Source: Amorphus sp040750475
Lineage (GTDB): Bacteria > Pseudomonadota > Alphaproteobacteria > Rhizobiales > Amorphaceae
Reading direction: 5' to 3'
Length of the DNA: 64,000 bases
NCBI RefSeq assembly: GCF_040750475.1
Contig: NZ_JABJVY010000010.1
Span: 111,893-175,892, forward strand
How positions within the stretch are numbered: position 1 is the first letter of the stretch; each line of letters opens with the position of its first letter. The notes under the pieces were generated by a model, which was given only the letters and a program-made list of their open reading frames with translations, was not told the DNA's origin and did not search any database. Below are positions 52,656 to 62,095 of this stretch, piece by piece. A program made the translations under genes and the position numbers.

Positions 52656-53697
52656 ACCAACCCGTCAGCTTCAGCACGAAGGCAACCACCACGACGGAAA
52701 CCAGCGACAAGGGCAGGAACACCTTCCAACCCAACCGCATGAGCTGGTCGTAGCGGTACCGGGGCACCATCGCCTTCACCATCGCGAACATGAAGAACAC
52801 CAAGAGGCACTTCAGCGCGAACCAGATGATGCCGGGAATCCAGGTGAACGGCGCCACATCGACCGGCGGCAGCCAGCCCCCCATGAACAGGATGGTCATC
52901 AGCGCGCACATCAGGCCGATGGAGACGTACTCGCCGAGCATGAACATCATGTACGGAACCGAGCCGTACTCGACCATGAAACCGGCAACGAGCTCCGATT
53001 CGGCTTCCGGCAAATCGAACGGCGGCCGGTTCGTTTCCGCAAGTGCGGAAATGAAAAACACGACAAACATCGGGAACAGCGGCAGCCAGTACCAGTTCAG
53101 GATCGTCAGCCACGGCAGGCCGAGCATGGTGGCGAGCCCTGTCTCCTGGGAGGCCACGATGTCGGTCAGGTTCAGCGAGCCGACGCACAGAAGCACGGTG
53201 ATGATCACGAAGCCGATGGAGACTTCGTAGGAGACCATCTGCGCCGCCGAACGCAACGCGCCCAGGAACGGATATTTCGAGTTCGACGCCCAGCCGCCCA
53301 TGATGACGCCGTAAACGCCCAGCGACGAGATCGCGAAGATGTAGAGAACGCCGACATTGATATCGGCGATCACCCAACCCTGGGCCACCGGAACCACGGC
53401 CCACGCCGCCATGGCCAGGATCACCGAAACCAGCGGCGCAAGCAGGAACACCGTCTTGTCGGCACCGGCCGGAATCACCGGCTCTTTCAGCACGAACTTT
53501 CCGAGATCGGCGAACGACTGCAGCAGGCCGAACGGGCCCACCACGTTCGGACCACGGCGCATCTGGACCGCCGCCCAGATCTTACGGTCGGCAAGCAGAA
53601 TGTAGGCGATGATCACCAAAAGGACGACCAGAAGCAGCAGGCTCTGGCCGAGCATGATCAGAAAGGGAAAGAAATAGGTCGACCAGAAATCGCTCAT
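52648..53697 (-). CDS. nuoH: NADH-quinone oxidoreductase subunit H
   Basis: A 349-residue membrane subunit that forms the quinone chamber with NuoB and NuoD. The conserved loop ETNRPPFDLPEAESELVAGF and the WAAVQMRRGPNVVGPFGLLQ segment are present. About eight helices. It follows the racemase gene by 22 bases. Confidence 0.97.
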   Translation of the reverse strand: MSDFWSTYFFPFLIMLGQSLLLLVVLLVIIAYILLADRKIWAAVQMRRGPNVVGPFGLLQSFADLGKFVLKEPVIPAGADKTVFLLAPLVSVILAMAAWAVVPVAQGWVIADINVGVLYIFAISSLGVYGVIMGGWASNSKYPFLGALRSAAQMVSYEVSIGFVIITVLLCVGSLNLTDIVASQETGLATMLGLPWLTILNWYWLPLFPMFVVFFISALAETNRPPFDLPEAESELVAGFMVEYGSVPYMMFMLGEYVSIGLMCALMTILFMGGWLPPVDVAPFTWIPGIIWFALKCLLVFFMFAMVKAMVPRYRYDQLMRLGWKVFLPLSLVSVVVVAFVLKLTGWYA

Positions 53698-53719
53698 GAC
53701 CTGTCGGTATCCTCGTTCA

Positions 53720-54451
53720 TCATGCCGTGGCCATTGCTCCGCATGCGATCTCGAACGCCTGCTCAGCGTGGATCGCCGTCGTATCGAACACCGGGACCGG
53801 GGCGCTCGCCCCGTCGATCAGAAGCCCCACCTCGGTGCAGCCGAGGATGAGCGAATCGGCACCGCGCGCGACCAGCCGCTCCGCGATCTCGCGATAGGTC
53901 TCACGGGACTGCGCGCGCACATCGCCCCGGCACAGCTCGTCGTAGATGATGCGATGGGTTTCGGCGCGATCGGCCGCGTCGGGCACGATCACCTCGAGCC
54001 CGAAGCGCTCGGCGAGCCGGGAGATATAGAAGTCCTCTTCCATCGTGAAGCGCGTTGCCATCAGACCCGGCCGGCGCAACCCCGCCCGACGCACCGCAGT
54101 ACCGGTGGCGTCGGCGATATGGACGAATGGCACCGACACGGCCGCCTCGATGTCGGCGGCCACTTTGTGCATCGTGTTGGTAGCAAGCACGATCAGTCCG
54201 GCGCCTGCGCCTTCCAGCCGCCGTGCGGTATCGGCCAGGCGGGTGCCGGCGATGTCCCACGCGCCCGCCGTCTGCAACTCCGCGATCGGTGCAAAGTCCA
54301 CAGACCACATCACGATTTCCGCCGAATGCAGACCACCGAATCGCGTCCGCGCGAGCGCGTTCAGCCGCTCATAATAGAGCGCCGTCGATGCAGCACTCAT
54401 CCCACCGATGAGGCCGATCGGAACCATGCTCGTCTGGGCGCGGATGGTCAT
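53720..54451 (-). CDS. Aspartate/glutamate racemase family protein inside the nuo operon
   Basis: A 243-residue racemase of the Asp/Glu racemase superfamily beginning with GLIGGMS. The catalytic pair reads Thr91 (ATNTMHK) and Cys205 (LGCTE). In the classical enzymes both positions are Cys; a Thr/Cys pair is what is known for the L-specific E. coli YgeA-type enzyme, so an L-amino-acid-preferring racemase or deprotonase activity is the best guess. It lies between nuoG (8-base gap) and nuoH (22-base gap) on the same strand and must be co-transcribed with them. Start ATG at 54451; an ATG eight codons on is possible. No link to complex I is known to me. Confidence 0.88.
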   Translation of the reverse strand: MTIRAQTSMVPIGLIGGMSAASTALYYERLNALARTRFGGLHSAEIVMWSVDFAPIAELQTAGAWDIAGTRLADTARRLEGAGAGLIVLATNTMHKVAADIEAAVSVPFVHIADATGTAVRRAGLRRPGLMATRFTMEEDFYISRLAERFGLEVIVPDAADRAETHRIIYDELCRGDVRAQSRETYREIAERLVARGADSLILGCTEVGLLIDGASAPVPVFDTTAIHAEQAFEIACGAMATA

Positions 54452-54459
54452 ATCCGGTC

Positions 54460-56556
54460 CTACTCCGCCGCCTCGACCGTGGTGCGCTCGCGTGCAAGCG
54501 CGGAGCACTCCGCCATGACCGCCGATGCTCGCGCGATCGGGTTGGTCAGGTAGAAATCGTGAACCGCCGACACGAATGGCGCCGAGTCCGTCTCGCCCCC
54601 GAGTTCCGCCAAGCGATCGACCGCGGCCGGATCGGCCGGCTCGATATGGTTGACGTCGCCCAGATGCGGATGCGCCTCGATCATCGCCGCGCGCAGGGCC
54701 GCAAGTGAATCGAAGGGAAGCTGATGGCCCAGGTGCGGCGAGAGCGCGCGCAGAACGGCCCAGTCCTCACGCGCCTCGCCGGGCGGAAAGGCCGCCCGGT
54801 TGGTACGCTGCGGACGACCTTCGGTGTTGACCCAGGTGCCCGGCTTTTCCGTATAGGCCGCCGACGGCAGGATCACGTCCGCCCGGTGAGCGCCGATATC
54901 GCCATGGGTGCCGATATAGACCACGAAAGCATCGCCAAGCCGGCGCGTGTCGATCTCATCGGCGCCGAGCAGGAACACCAGGTCCAGCGCACCGCTTTCG
55001 GCACCCTCCAGGATGCCGGCGACGTCGCGACCGCCCTCGCCCGGCACGCAGCCGACGTCCAGGCCGCCGACCCGGCCGGCGGCGGTATGCAGAACCGAAA
55101 AGCCGTTCCAGCCGTCCTTGACCGCGCCGACGGCCTTGGCCGCCTTGGCAGCCAGCGAGAGCACCGCTGCTCCGTCGGCCCGGGTCAGGGCGCCCTGCCC
55201 GATCAGGATCATCGGCCGCTCGGCACTTTTCAGCACCTCGGCGAAGGAATGGCTGCCGTTTACGATCTCGCTCAGCGTATCGGGACCGGCGCCCAGATAC
55301 GCGTAGTCGTAAGTCAAATCCGAGCGCTCGCCGATCACGCCGACGGACAGCGGCGCCAACCGCCAGCGTTTGCGGATGCGCGCGTTGAGCACGCTCGCTT
55401 CATAGCGCGGATTGGACCCGACGATTAGAAGCGCGTCGCAATCCTCGATGCCCTCGATCGTCGAATTGAACAGATAGCTCGCACGGCCCAGCGTCGGATC
55501 GAGCTTGGTGCCGTCCTGGCGGCTATCGACGCTCACCACCCCCATCGCATCCATCAGCGACTTGAGCGCGAACAGCTCCTCGGTCGAGGCCAGATCGCCG
55601 CCGATCGCCGCCGTCTTCTCCGGTGCCGTCGCGGCCGCCTTCTCCGCGATAGCCGCGAAGGCTTCGCTCCAGCTTGCCGGCGTCAGGCGACCGCCCTTCT
55701 TCACATAGGGCCGGTCCAGACGCTGGGTCCGGAGCCCGTCCCAGATGAAGCGGGTCTTATCGGAGATCCACTCCTCGTTCACCGCCTCGTTGAGGCGCGG
55801 CATGACGCGCATCACCTCGCGGCCGCGGCAATCCACCCGGATCGCGGAGCCGACCGCGTCCATCACGTCGACGGATTCCGTCTTGGAAAGCTCCCAAGGC
55901 CGCGCCTTGAACGCGTAGGGCCGCGACGTCAGCGCGCCCACCGGGCACAAGTCGATCACGTTGCCCTGAAGCTCCGAGCCCATGGCGTGCTCGAGATAGG
56001 TGGTGATCTCCATATCCTCGCCGCGACCGATGGCGCCAAGGTCGGAAACCCCCGCCACCTCAGTGGTGAAGCGCACGCAACGGGTGCAGTGGATGCACCG
56101 GGTCATGATCGTCTTGACCAGCGGGCCGATATATTTGTCCTCGACCGCCCGCTTGTTTTCGTGGAACCGCGAGCCGGAGACGCCATAGGCCATCGCCTGG
56201 TCCTGCAGGTCGCACTCCCCGCCCTGGTCGCAGATCGGGCAATCCAGCGGGTGGTTGATGAGGAGGAACTCCATCACCCCTTCCCGCGCCTTCTTCACGA
56301 AGGGCGTCCGGGTGTTGACCTGAGGCGGCGTGCCGTCTTTTCCGGGCCGGAGGTCCCGCACGCCCATGGCGCAGGACGCGACCGGCTTCGGCGAGCCCAC
56401 GACCTCGACCAGGCACATGCGGCAGTTGCCCGCGATAGAGAGCCGGTCGTGGAAGCAAAAGCGCGGAATTTCCGCGCCGGCCTCTTCGCAGGCCTGCAAC
56501 AGGGTGAGGTGGTCATCCACCTCGACTTCGGATCCGTCGACGATCAGTTTGGCCAT
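54460..56556 (-). CDS. nuoG: NADH-quinone oxidoreductase subunit G
   Basis: A 698-residue peripheral subunit with the N-terminal 2Fe-2S ferredoxin domain (CFHDRLSIAGNCRMC), the 4Fe-4S domain (HPLDCPICDQGGECDLQD with the His ligand just before) and the second 4Fe-4S site (CIHCTRC, with a later CPVG), then a molybdopterin-oxidoreductase-like C-terminal region that has lost the cofactor site. It connects the flavin subunit to the quinone-side clusters. It starts 102 bases after nuoF. Confidence 0.97.
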   Translation of the reverse strand: MAKLIVDGSEVEVDDHLTLLQACEEAGAEIPRFCFHDRLSIAGNCRMCLVEVVGSPKPVASCAMGVRDLRPGKDGTPPQVNTRTPFVKKAREGVMEFLLINHPLDCPICDQGGECDLQDQAMAYGVSGSRFHENKRAVEDKYIGPLVKTIMTRCIHCTRCVRFTTEVAGVSDLGAIGRGEDMEITTYLEHAMGSELQGNVIDLCPVGALTSRPYAFKARPWELSKTESVDVMDAVGSAIRVDCRGREVMRVMPRLNEAVNEEWISDKTRFIWDGLRTQRLDRPYVKKGGRLTPASWSEAFAAIAEKAAATAPEKTAAIGGDLASTEELFALKSLMDAMGVVSVDSRQDGTKLDPTLGRASYLFNSTIEGIEDCDALLIVGSNPRYEASVLNARIRKRWRLAPLSVGVIGERSDLTYDYAYLGAGPDTLSEIVNGSHSFAEVLKSAERPMILIGQGALTRADGAAVLSLAAKAAKAVGAVKDGWNGFSVLHTAAGRVGGLDVGCVPGEGGRDVAGILEGAESGALDLVFLLGADEIDTRRLGDAFVVYIGTHGDIGAHRADVILPSAAYTEKPGTWVNTEGRPQRTNRAAFPPGEAREDWAVLRALSPHLGHQLPFDSLAALRAAMIEAHPHLGDVNHIEPADPAAVDRLAELGGETDSAPFVSAVHDFYLTNPIARASAVMAECSALARERTTVEAAE

Positions 56557-56658
56557 CGATCACTATCCTTCGTTCGTCGACGCAAGCGGCCGGAAACGGC
56601 GCTCGCAAACCGGCATGATCAGTGCAATGCCCGCGCTTGAGACCTGCATTACCGCCCC

Positions 56659-57960
56659 CTACTCCGCCGCAACCGCGGGACGGCTCATGTCCGCAGCCCG
56701 GCGCGTGGCGATCCGCGCTTCGATTTCGGGCCGGAAATGGCGGATCAGGCCCTGGATCGGCCAAGCCGCCGCATCGCCGAGCGCACAAATGGTATGGCCC
56801 TCGACCTGCTTGGTGACTTCCAGCAGCATGTCGATCTCCGCAGGATCGGCCCGCCCCTCGACCAGGCGCTCCATCACCCGCCACATCCAACCGGTGCCCT
56901 CGCGGCACGGCGTACACTGTCCGCAGGATTCGTGCTTGTAGAAGTGCGCCAGCCGAGCGATCGCCTTGATGATATCGGTGGAGCGATCCATCACGATCAC
57001 GGCCGCCGTGCCGAGGCCGGACTTCTTGTCGCGCAAGGTGTCGAAGTCCATCGGCAAGTCCTGGCACTCCGTCGCAGGGAGGCAGGGAACCGACGATCCG
57101 CCAGGAATGATGGCAAGCAAGTTGTCCCAGCCGCCGCGGATGCCGCCGCAATGCTTTTCCACCAGCTCGCGGAACGGGATGCCCATTTCCTCTTCCACGG
57201 TGCACGGTTTTTCGACGTGACCGGAGATGCAGAAGAGCTTGGTGCCGACATTGTTCGGCCGGCCGAGACCGGAGAACCAGGACGGGCCCCGGCGCAGGAT
57301 TTCCGGCGTCACCGCGATCGATTCCACGTTATTGACCGTGGTCGGGTTGCCGTAGAGGCCCATGTTCGCCGGGAACGGTGGCTTCAGACGCGGCTGGCCC
57401 TTTTTGCCTTCCAGGCTTTCCAGGAGCGCGGTCTCTTCGCCGCAGATATAGGCGCCGGCACCGTGGTGGACGATAATGTCCATGTCCCAGCCATGGATGT
57501 TGTCCTTGCCGATCAGGCGCGCCTCGTAGGCCTGATCAACAGCCGCCTGCAGCCGTTCGCGCTCGCGAATGAACTCGCCGCGCACGTAGATGTAGGCGTG
57601 ATGGGCACCCATCCCGACGCCCGCGATCAGGCAGCCTTCGACCAGGAGATGCGGATCATGCCGCATGATCTCCCGGTCCTTGCAGGTGCCCGGCTCCGAC
57701 TCGTCGGCATTGACCACCACATAGTGCGGCCGGGCCGGATCGACTTCTTTCGGCATGAACGACCATTTCAAACCGGTCGGAAAACCCGCCCCGCCACGGC
57801 CGCGCAACCCCGAAGCCTTGACCTGTTCGACGATCCATTCGCGGCCATTGTCGACGAATTCCTTCGTGCGATGCCATTGACCGCGCTTCTTCGCGCCTTC
57901 AAGCGTCCAGTCATGGAAGCCGTAGAGATTGGTGAAGATGCGATCCTGATCGGCGAGCAT
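56659..57960 (-). CDS. nuoF: NADH-quinone oxidoreductase subunit F
   Basis: A 433-residue subunit that binds NADH and FMN (GRGGAGFPTGLKWS glycine-rich loop) and a 4Fe-4S cluster (ESCGQCTPCREG plus a later Cys). The C-terminus carries a 2Fe-2S-like fold without ligands. Start ATG at 57960, 2 bases after the nuoE stop. Confidence 0.97.
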   Translation of the reverse strand: MLADQDRIFTNLYGFHDWTLEGAKKRGQWHRTKEFVDNGREWIVEQVKASGLRGRGGAGFPTGLKWSFMPKEVDPARPHYVVVNADESEPGTCKDREIMRHDPHLLVEGCLIAGVGMGAHHAYIYVRGEFIRERERLQAAVDQAYEARLIGKDNIHGWDMDIIVHHGAGAYICGEETALLESLEGKKGQPRLKPPFPANMGLYGNPTTVNNVESIAVTPEILRRGPSWFSGLGRPNNVGTKLFCISGHVEKPCTVEEEMGIPFRELVEKHCGGIRGGWDNLLAIIPGGSSVPCLPATECQDLPMDFDTLRDKKSGLGTAAVIVMDRSTDIIKAIARLAHFYKHESCGQCTPCREGTGWMWRVMERLVEGRADPAEIDMLLEVTKQVEGHTICALGDAAAWPIQGLIRHFRPEIEARIATRRAADMSRPAVAAE

Positions 57961-57962
57961 GC

Positions 57963-59129
57963 TCAGCTCTCCTTGCTCGTGTCGCCAGCCGGCTCGCCTT
58001 GGGAAGCGAGCTCCTTGGCCTGCGCGATCCAGTTCTCGCGCTCGATGCGACCGCGGAACTTCAAGTAGGTGTCCACCCAGGCGACGTTCTCAGGCGTCCA
58101 AGCGGCGATCTGCGCGAATTCGCTCACGCCGAGCTCATTCAGCGTCTGCTCGATCTTGGGACCGATGCCCGAAACCCGCTGCAGGTCGTCCTTCTTGCCC
58201 TCGCCGGGCGCATGGGTCGCCGGCCGAACACCGGCCGCGTCGGCCGCAGCCCTGTCATCGTCTGCCCCCGCTTCGACCTTGGGCGGTGTCCCCGGGTCGG
58301 CTGAGCCAGTGTTGGCGGCATGTTCGGTCGACGACGACGGCGCACCCTTGTCTTTGCCGCTAGTCGTGCCGGAGCCGCGCGCCGCCTCGCTTTCCGGGCG
58401 ATCGCTCGTCTGCGGCTTGCCGTTTGTCTGGCGCGCGGCGGCCGGCGTTGCCGGATCCACCGAGGCATCGGCCGCCGGATCGCCGGCGGCGCCGGTCGTG
58501 GTCCCGCGGTTGCGGCTGCCGTCGTACAATGAGGGATCGGTCAGCGTGGTCGCACCGGTCGTCGGCTCCGACGACTTGCGCACACTCAGCGGCCCCGGCT
58601 CCGGCGGCTTGCCGGCGGCAAACCCATCGATCAGCGCCTCGAAGCTCTCCGGCGTCAGATCCTCGTAGGTATCGGGTCCGATCTGCACCATCGGGGCATT
58701 CACGCAGGCCCCCAGGCATTCCACCTCTTCCCACGAAAAGGCGCCATCCTCCGACACGTCGAAGGCATGTTGGGCAATGCGCCGCTTGCAGATCTTCACC
58801 AGATCTTCCGCACCACGAAGTTGGCAAGGCGTGGTACCGCACACCTGAATGTGCGCTTTGGTGCCGACCGGCTTCAACAGGAACATCGTGTAGAAGGTCG
58901 CCACCTCGAACACGCGGATATACGGCATGTCGAGCATCTCGGCGACGAGGCGGATCGCCGGTTCCGGGAGCCAGCCATATTGCTCCTGCGCGCGCCACAG
59001 AAGCGGAATCACCGCGGAGGCCTGCCGGCCGTCCGGATATTTCGCGATCGTCTTCTTTGCCCACTCGAGATTCTCTGATGTGAACTCGAAGCTTTCGGGC
59101 TGCTCTTCGGCGAGACGGCGGACGGCCAT
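57963..59129 (-). CDS. nuoE: NADH-quinone oxidoreductase subunit E with a long C-terminal HhH extension
   Basis: A 388-residue protein. Residues 1-180 are the thioredoxin-like NuoE with the 2Fe-2S ligands Cys97, Cys102, Cys138 and Cys142. From about residue 200 a Pro/Ala/Thr/Gly-rich low-complexity linker leads to a helix-hairpin-helix-like domain (about 314-380; ISGIGPKIE-type core VSGIGPKIEQTL). Normal NuoE is 160-250 residues, so more than a third of the protein is extra. Such extensions occur in several alphaproteobacteria; their role is unknown. GGAGG lies 13 bases before the ATG at 59129; longer frames run into nuoD and lack a proper start. Confidence 0.93.
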   Translation of the reverse strand: MAVRRLAEEQPESFEFTSENLEWAKKTIAKYPDGRQASAVIPLLWRAQEQYGWLPEPAIRLVAEMLDMPYIRVFEVATFYTMFLLKPVGTKAHIQVCGTTPCQLRGAEDLVKICKRRIAQHAFDVSEDGAFSWEEVECLGACVNAPMVQIGPDTYEDLTPESFEALIDGFAAGKPPEPGPLSVRKSSEPTTGATTLTDPSLYDGSRNRGTTTGAAGDPAADASVDPATPAAARQTNGKPQTSDRPESEAARGSGTTSGKDKGAPSSSTEHAANTGSADPGTPPKVEAGADDDRAAADAAGVRPATHAPGEGKKDDLQRVSGIGPKIEQTLNELGVSEFAQIAAWTPENVAWVDTYLKFRGRIERENWIAQAKELASQGEPAGDTSKES

Positions 59130-59247
59130 GACTAGTCGGTAACCTCCGCAATGCGGGTGCGCGGGATTGCGCGCACGAAACGACTTGCTGCACTCATCGC
59201 CGGACCGGCGGCCCGACGCGAAACGAAAGGGCGGACACCCTGCCCTG

Positions 59248-60432
59248 TTAGCGGTCGACTTCGCCGAACACGATGTCGAGCGAACCGAGCACCGCCGACA
59301 CGTCGGCGAGCAGATGTCCGGAGCAGACGAGATCCATCGCCTGCAGATGCGCAAACCCCGGCGCGCGAATCTTGCAGCGATAGGGTTTGTTGCTTCCGTC
59401 GGAGACGAGATAGACGCCGAATTCGCCCTTCGGCGCTTCGACGGCGGCGTAGACCTCGCCCTCCGGCACATGGAAGCCTTCGGTGTAGAGCTTGAAGTGA
59501 TGGATGAGCGCTTCCATGGAGCGCTTCATCTCGCCGCGGGTCGGCGGCACCACCTTGCCGTCGCGGCTATGCACCGGCCCGGCTTGAGCGCTGAGACGCT
59601 CGCAGCACTGCTTCATGATCCGGACCGATTGGCGCATCTCTTCCATGCGGATGAGATAACGGTCGTAGCAGTCGCCGTTCTTGCCGATCGGAATATCGAA
59701 CTCGAGCTCTTCGTAACACTCGTAGGGCTGCGACTTGCGCAAATCCCAGGCCGCGCCCGAGCCGCGCACCATCACGCCCGACATGCCGTTCGCCCACGCC
59801 TCGTCGAGCGTGACCACGCCGATGTCGACGTTGCGCTGCTTGAAAATGCGGTTGTTGGTCAGCAGGCTTTCCAGGTCGTCGCAGACCTTCAGGAACGGAT
59901 CGCAGAACGCATAGATGTCGTCGACGAGCTGCTGCGGCAGGTCCTGGTGCACGCCGCCAGGACGGACATAGGCCGCATGCATGCGGCTGCCCGACGCGCG
60001 CTCATAGAACACCATGAGCTTTTCGCGCTCTTCGAAGCCCCACAGCGGCGGGGTCAGCGCACCGACGTCCATGGCCTGGGTGGTGACGTTCAGGAGATGC
60101 GACAAGAGCCGTCCGATCTCCGAATAAAGCACCCGGATAAGCTGTCCGCGCGGCGGAACGGTGATGCCCACCAGCTTTTCGACCGCCAGGCAGAACGCAT
60201 GCTCCTGATTCATCGGCGCGACATAATCGAGCCGATCGAAATAGGGCACGGCCTGAAGGTAGGTCTTGTGCTCGATCAGCTTTTCGGTGCCGCGGTGCAA
60301 CAGGCCGATATGCGGATCGACCCGGGTGACCACCTCGCCGTCGAGTTCCAGCACCAGGCGCAACACGCCGTGCGCCGCGGGATGCTGCGGACCGAAGTTG
60401 ATGTTGAAATTGCGAACCTGAGCTTCGGCCAT
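59248..60432 (-). CDS. nuoD: NADH-quinone oxidoreductase subunit D
   Basis: A 394-residue subunit related to hydrogenase large subunits, with NFGPQHPAAHGVLRL (quinone-site His) and the C-terminal segment SGHLLADVSAVLGSLDIVFGEVDR typical of NuoD. It lacks metal ligands and forms the quinone pocket with NuoB. GGAGGAAACTGACGCG precedes the ATG at 60432. Confidence 0.97.
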   Translation of the reverse strand: MAEAQVRNFNINFGPQHPAAHGVLRLVLELDGEVVTRVDPHIGLLHRGTEKLIEHKTYLQAVPYFDRLDYVAPMNQEHAFCLAVEKLVGITVPPRGQLIRVLYSEIGRLLSHLLNVTTQAMDVGALTPPLWGFEEREKLMVFYERASGSRMHAAYVRPGGVHQDLPQQLVDDIYAFCDPFLKVCDDLESLLTNNRIFKQRNVDIGVVTLDEAWANGMSGVMVRGSGAAWDLRKSQPYECYEELEFDIPIGKNGDCYDRYLIRMEEMRQSVRIMKQCCERLSAQAGPVHSRDGKVVPPTRGEMKRSMEALIHHFKLYTEGFHVPEGEVYAAVEAPKGEFGVYLVSDGSNKPYRCKIRAPGFAHLQAMDLVCSGHLLADVSAVLGSLDIVFGEVDR

Positions 60433-60436
60433 CGCG

Positions 60437-60868
60437 TCAGTTTCCTCCGAACATCGCCACGACGTCGGCACCGGTCATCTGTTTGGCGTCGCCGGCGAAG
60501 GCATAGCTGGCCGGTTTGGAGTCGACGAAGATTTCCGTCCCCAACGGAAAATCGAGGGGCGTGTCGGACACGAACGCCGACAGCGTCGTGAAGCTGCCGT
60601 CTTTCATGCGATAGCCGATCGACGTCCCGCACCGGGTACAGAACAGGCGCTCCGCCCACGGCGAGGAGTCCCAGACGCCAAGCGACGTCTCATCCTCGAT
60701 GGTCAGATCCTGAACCTCGACACCCATCAGCGGACCGGCGCTCCAATGGCGGCAGGTCTCGCAATGGCAGGCATCCATGTGCGTGCCCTTCACGGTTGCG
60801 GCAAACCGCACCGCACCGCAAGCGCATCCGCCGGATTTCGGCCCGTCGGTCATCGTTCCTTCGCCCAT
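60437..60868 (-). CDS. GFA (CENP-V type) zinc protein inside the nuo operon, copy 2
   Basis: The 143-residue protein is a paralogue of the GFA gene at 52215: Cys15, Cys17, Cys34, Cys36, Cys39, Cys77 and Cys80 occupy the same pattern (CAC, CHCETC, CTRC). It overlaps the nuoC stop (TGATG) and ends 4 bases before the nuoD start, so it is locked into the operon. A second in-frame ATG five codons later has a good GAAGGA site and may be the true start. No reaction can be assigned; gene-neighbour reasoning would tie it to complex I assembly, stress or formaldehyde handling, none of it proven. Confidence 0.9.
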   Translation of the reverse strand: MGEGTMTDGPKSGGCACGAVRFAATVKGTHMDACHCETCRHWSAGPLMGVEVQDLTIEDETSLGVWDSSPWAERLFCTRCGTSIGYRMKDGSFTTLSAFVSDTPLDFPLGTEIFVDSKPASYAFAGDAKQMTGADVVAMFGGN

Positions 60869-61467
60869 CAGCTCGCCTTCTCGTCGCCGGGCAGCACGTA
60901 GTCAGTGCCTTCCCAGGGAGACAGGAAGTCGAAATCGCGGAATTCCTGTGTGAGCTTCACCGGCTCATACACCACCCGCTTCAGGCTGTCGTCGTAGCGC
61001 ACTTCGACGAAGCCGGTGAGCGGGAAGTCCTTGCGCAGCGGGTGCCCCTCGAAACCGTAATCGGTGAGAATGCGGCGCAGATCCGGATGCTCAGAGAACA
61101 GGATGCCGTAGAGGTCGTAGGTCTCGCGCTCGAACCAGTCGGCGGCGGGAAACACCTCCGTCAGCGACGGCACCGGCGTCACCTCGTCGGTCTCCAGCTT
61201 CAGCCGGATGCGCAAATTCTGCTTCGGCGAAAGGAAATGGTAGACCACGTCGAAGCGGCGCTCCCGCGACGGCCAGTCGACCCCGCAAATATCGATCAGG
61301 CAGACGAACTGGCAGCGCGCATCGTCCCGCACGAAGCGGGCGACCGACTGAATCTGGCTCGCGACCACGTCGACCGTGAGCTCGTCGTGCTCGATCCGCC
61401 AGCCGACAAGCTGGTCGCCCAGCTTCTGGGCGATGTAGTCCCCAAGTTCGCTCAGCGTCTCGTCCAT
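60868..61467 (-). CDS. nuoC: NADH-quinone oxidoreductase subunit C
   Basis: A 199-residue subunit with the 30-kDa signature ERETYDLYGILFSEHPDLRRILTDYGFEGHPLRKDFPL. NuoC and NuoD are separate genes here, unlike the enterobacterial fusion. ATG at 61467 follows CGAGGAGCC; longer frames run into nuoB. It overlaps the GFA copy 2 gene by one base at the stop. Confidence 0.97.
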   Translation of the reverse strand: MDETLSELGDYIAQKLGDQLVGWRIEHDELTVDVVASQIQSVARFVRDDARCQFVCLIDICGVDWPSRERRFDVVYHFLSPKQNLRIRLKLETDEVTPVPSLTEVFPAADWFERETYDLYGILFSEHPDLRRILTDYGFEGHPLRKDFPLTGFVEVRYDDSLKRVVYEPVKLTQEFRDFDFLSPWEGTDYVLPGDEKAS

Positions 61468-61513
61468 GGCTCCTCGCCTGGCATTCCGTCGCGGCCCCAG
61501 GCCGGACGAAAAA

Positions 61514-62095
61514 TCAGCGTTCGATCGTGCCCGTACGGCGGATCTTCTTCTGCAGGAGCAACACCCCGTAGAGAAGCCCTTCCGCCGTAGGCGGGCAGCC
61601 CGGCACGTACACGTCGACCGGAACCACCCGGTCGCATCCGCGCACCACCGCATAGGAATAGTGATAGTAGCCGCCGCCGTTGGCGCACGAGCCCATCGAG
61701 ATGACGTAGCGCGGCTCCGGCATCTGGTCGTAGACCTTGCGCAGCGCCGGCGCCATCTTGTTGGTCAACGTACCGGCCACGATCATCACGTCGGACTGGC
61801 GCGGGCTCGCACGCGGCGCGAAACCGAAACGCTCCACATCGTAGCGCGGCATGGAGACCTGCATCATCTCCACGGCGCAACACGCGAGGCCGAATGTCAT
61901 CCACATCAGCGAGCCGGTTCGGGCCCACTGGATCAGACTGTCGGTGGAGGTGACGAGGAAACCCTTATCGGCGAGCTCGTTGTTCACCTCGACGAAGAAA
62001 GGATCGTCCGCGCCCACCGGGCGTCCGGTCTCGGGATCGATCCGACCCGTGGCACCGTGGGCGACGAGCGGACGCTCGTCCGTGCTCAATCCCAT
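61514..62095 (-). CDS. nuoB: NADH-quinone oxidoreductase subunit B
   Basis: A 193-residue subunit with the N2-cluster ligands: tandem Cys in GLACCAVEMM, then GSCANGG and PGCPPTAEGLLYG. It transfers electrons to quinone. The ATG at 62095 has AAGGAGCACTGG upstream and overlaps the end of nuoA; an ATG seven codons earlier is possible. Normal length. Confidence 0.97.
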   Translation of the reverse strand: MGLSTDERPLVAHGATGRIDPETGRPVGADDPFFVEVNNELADKGFLVTSTDSLIQWARTGSLMWMTFGLACCAVEMMQVSMPRYDVERFGFAPRASPRQSDVMIVAGTLTNKMAPALRKVYDQMPEPRYVISMGSCANGGGYYHYSYAVVRGCDRVVPVDVYVPGCPPTAEGLLYGVLLLQKKIRRTGTIER

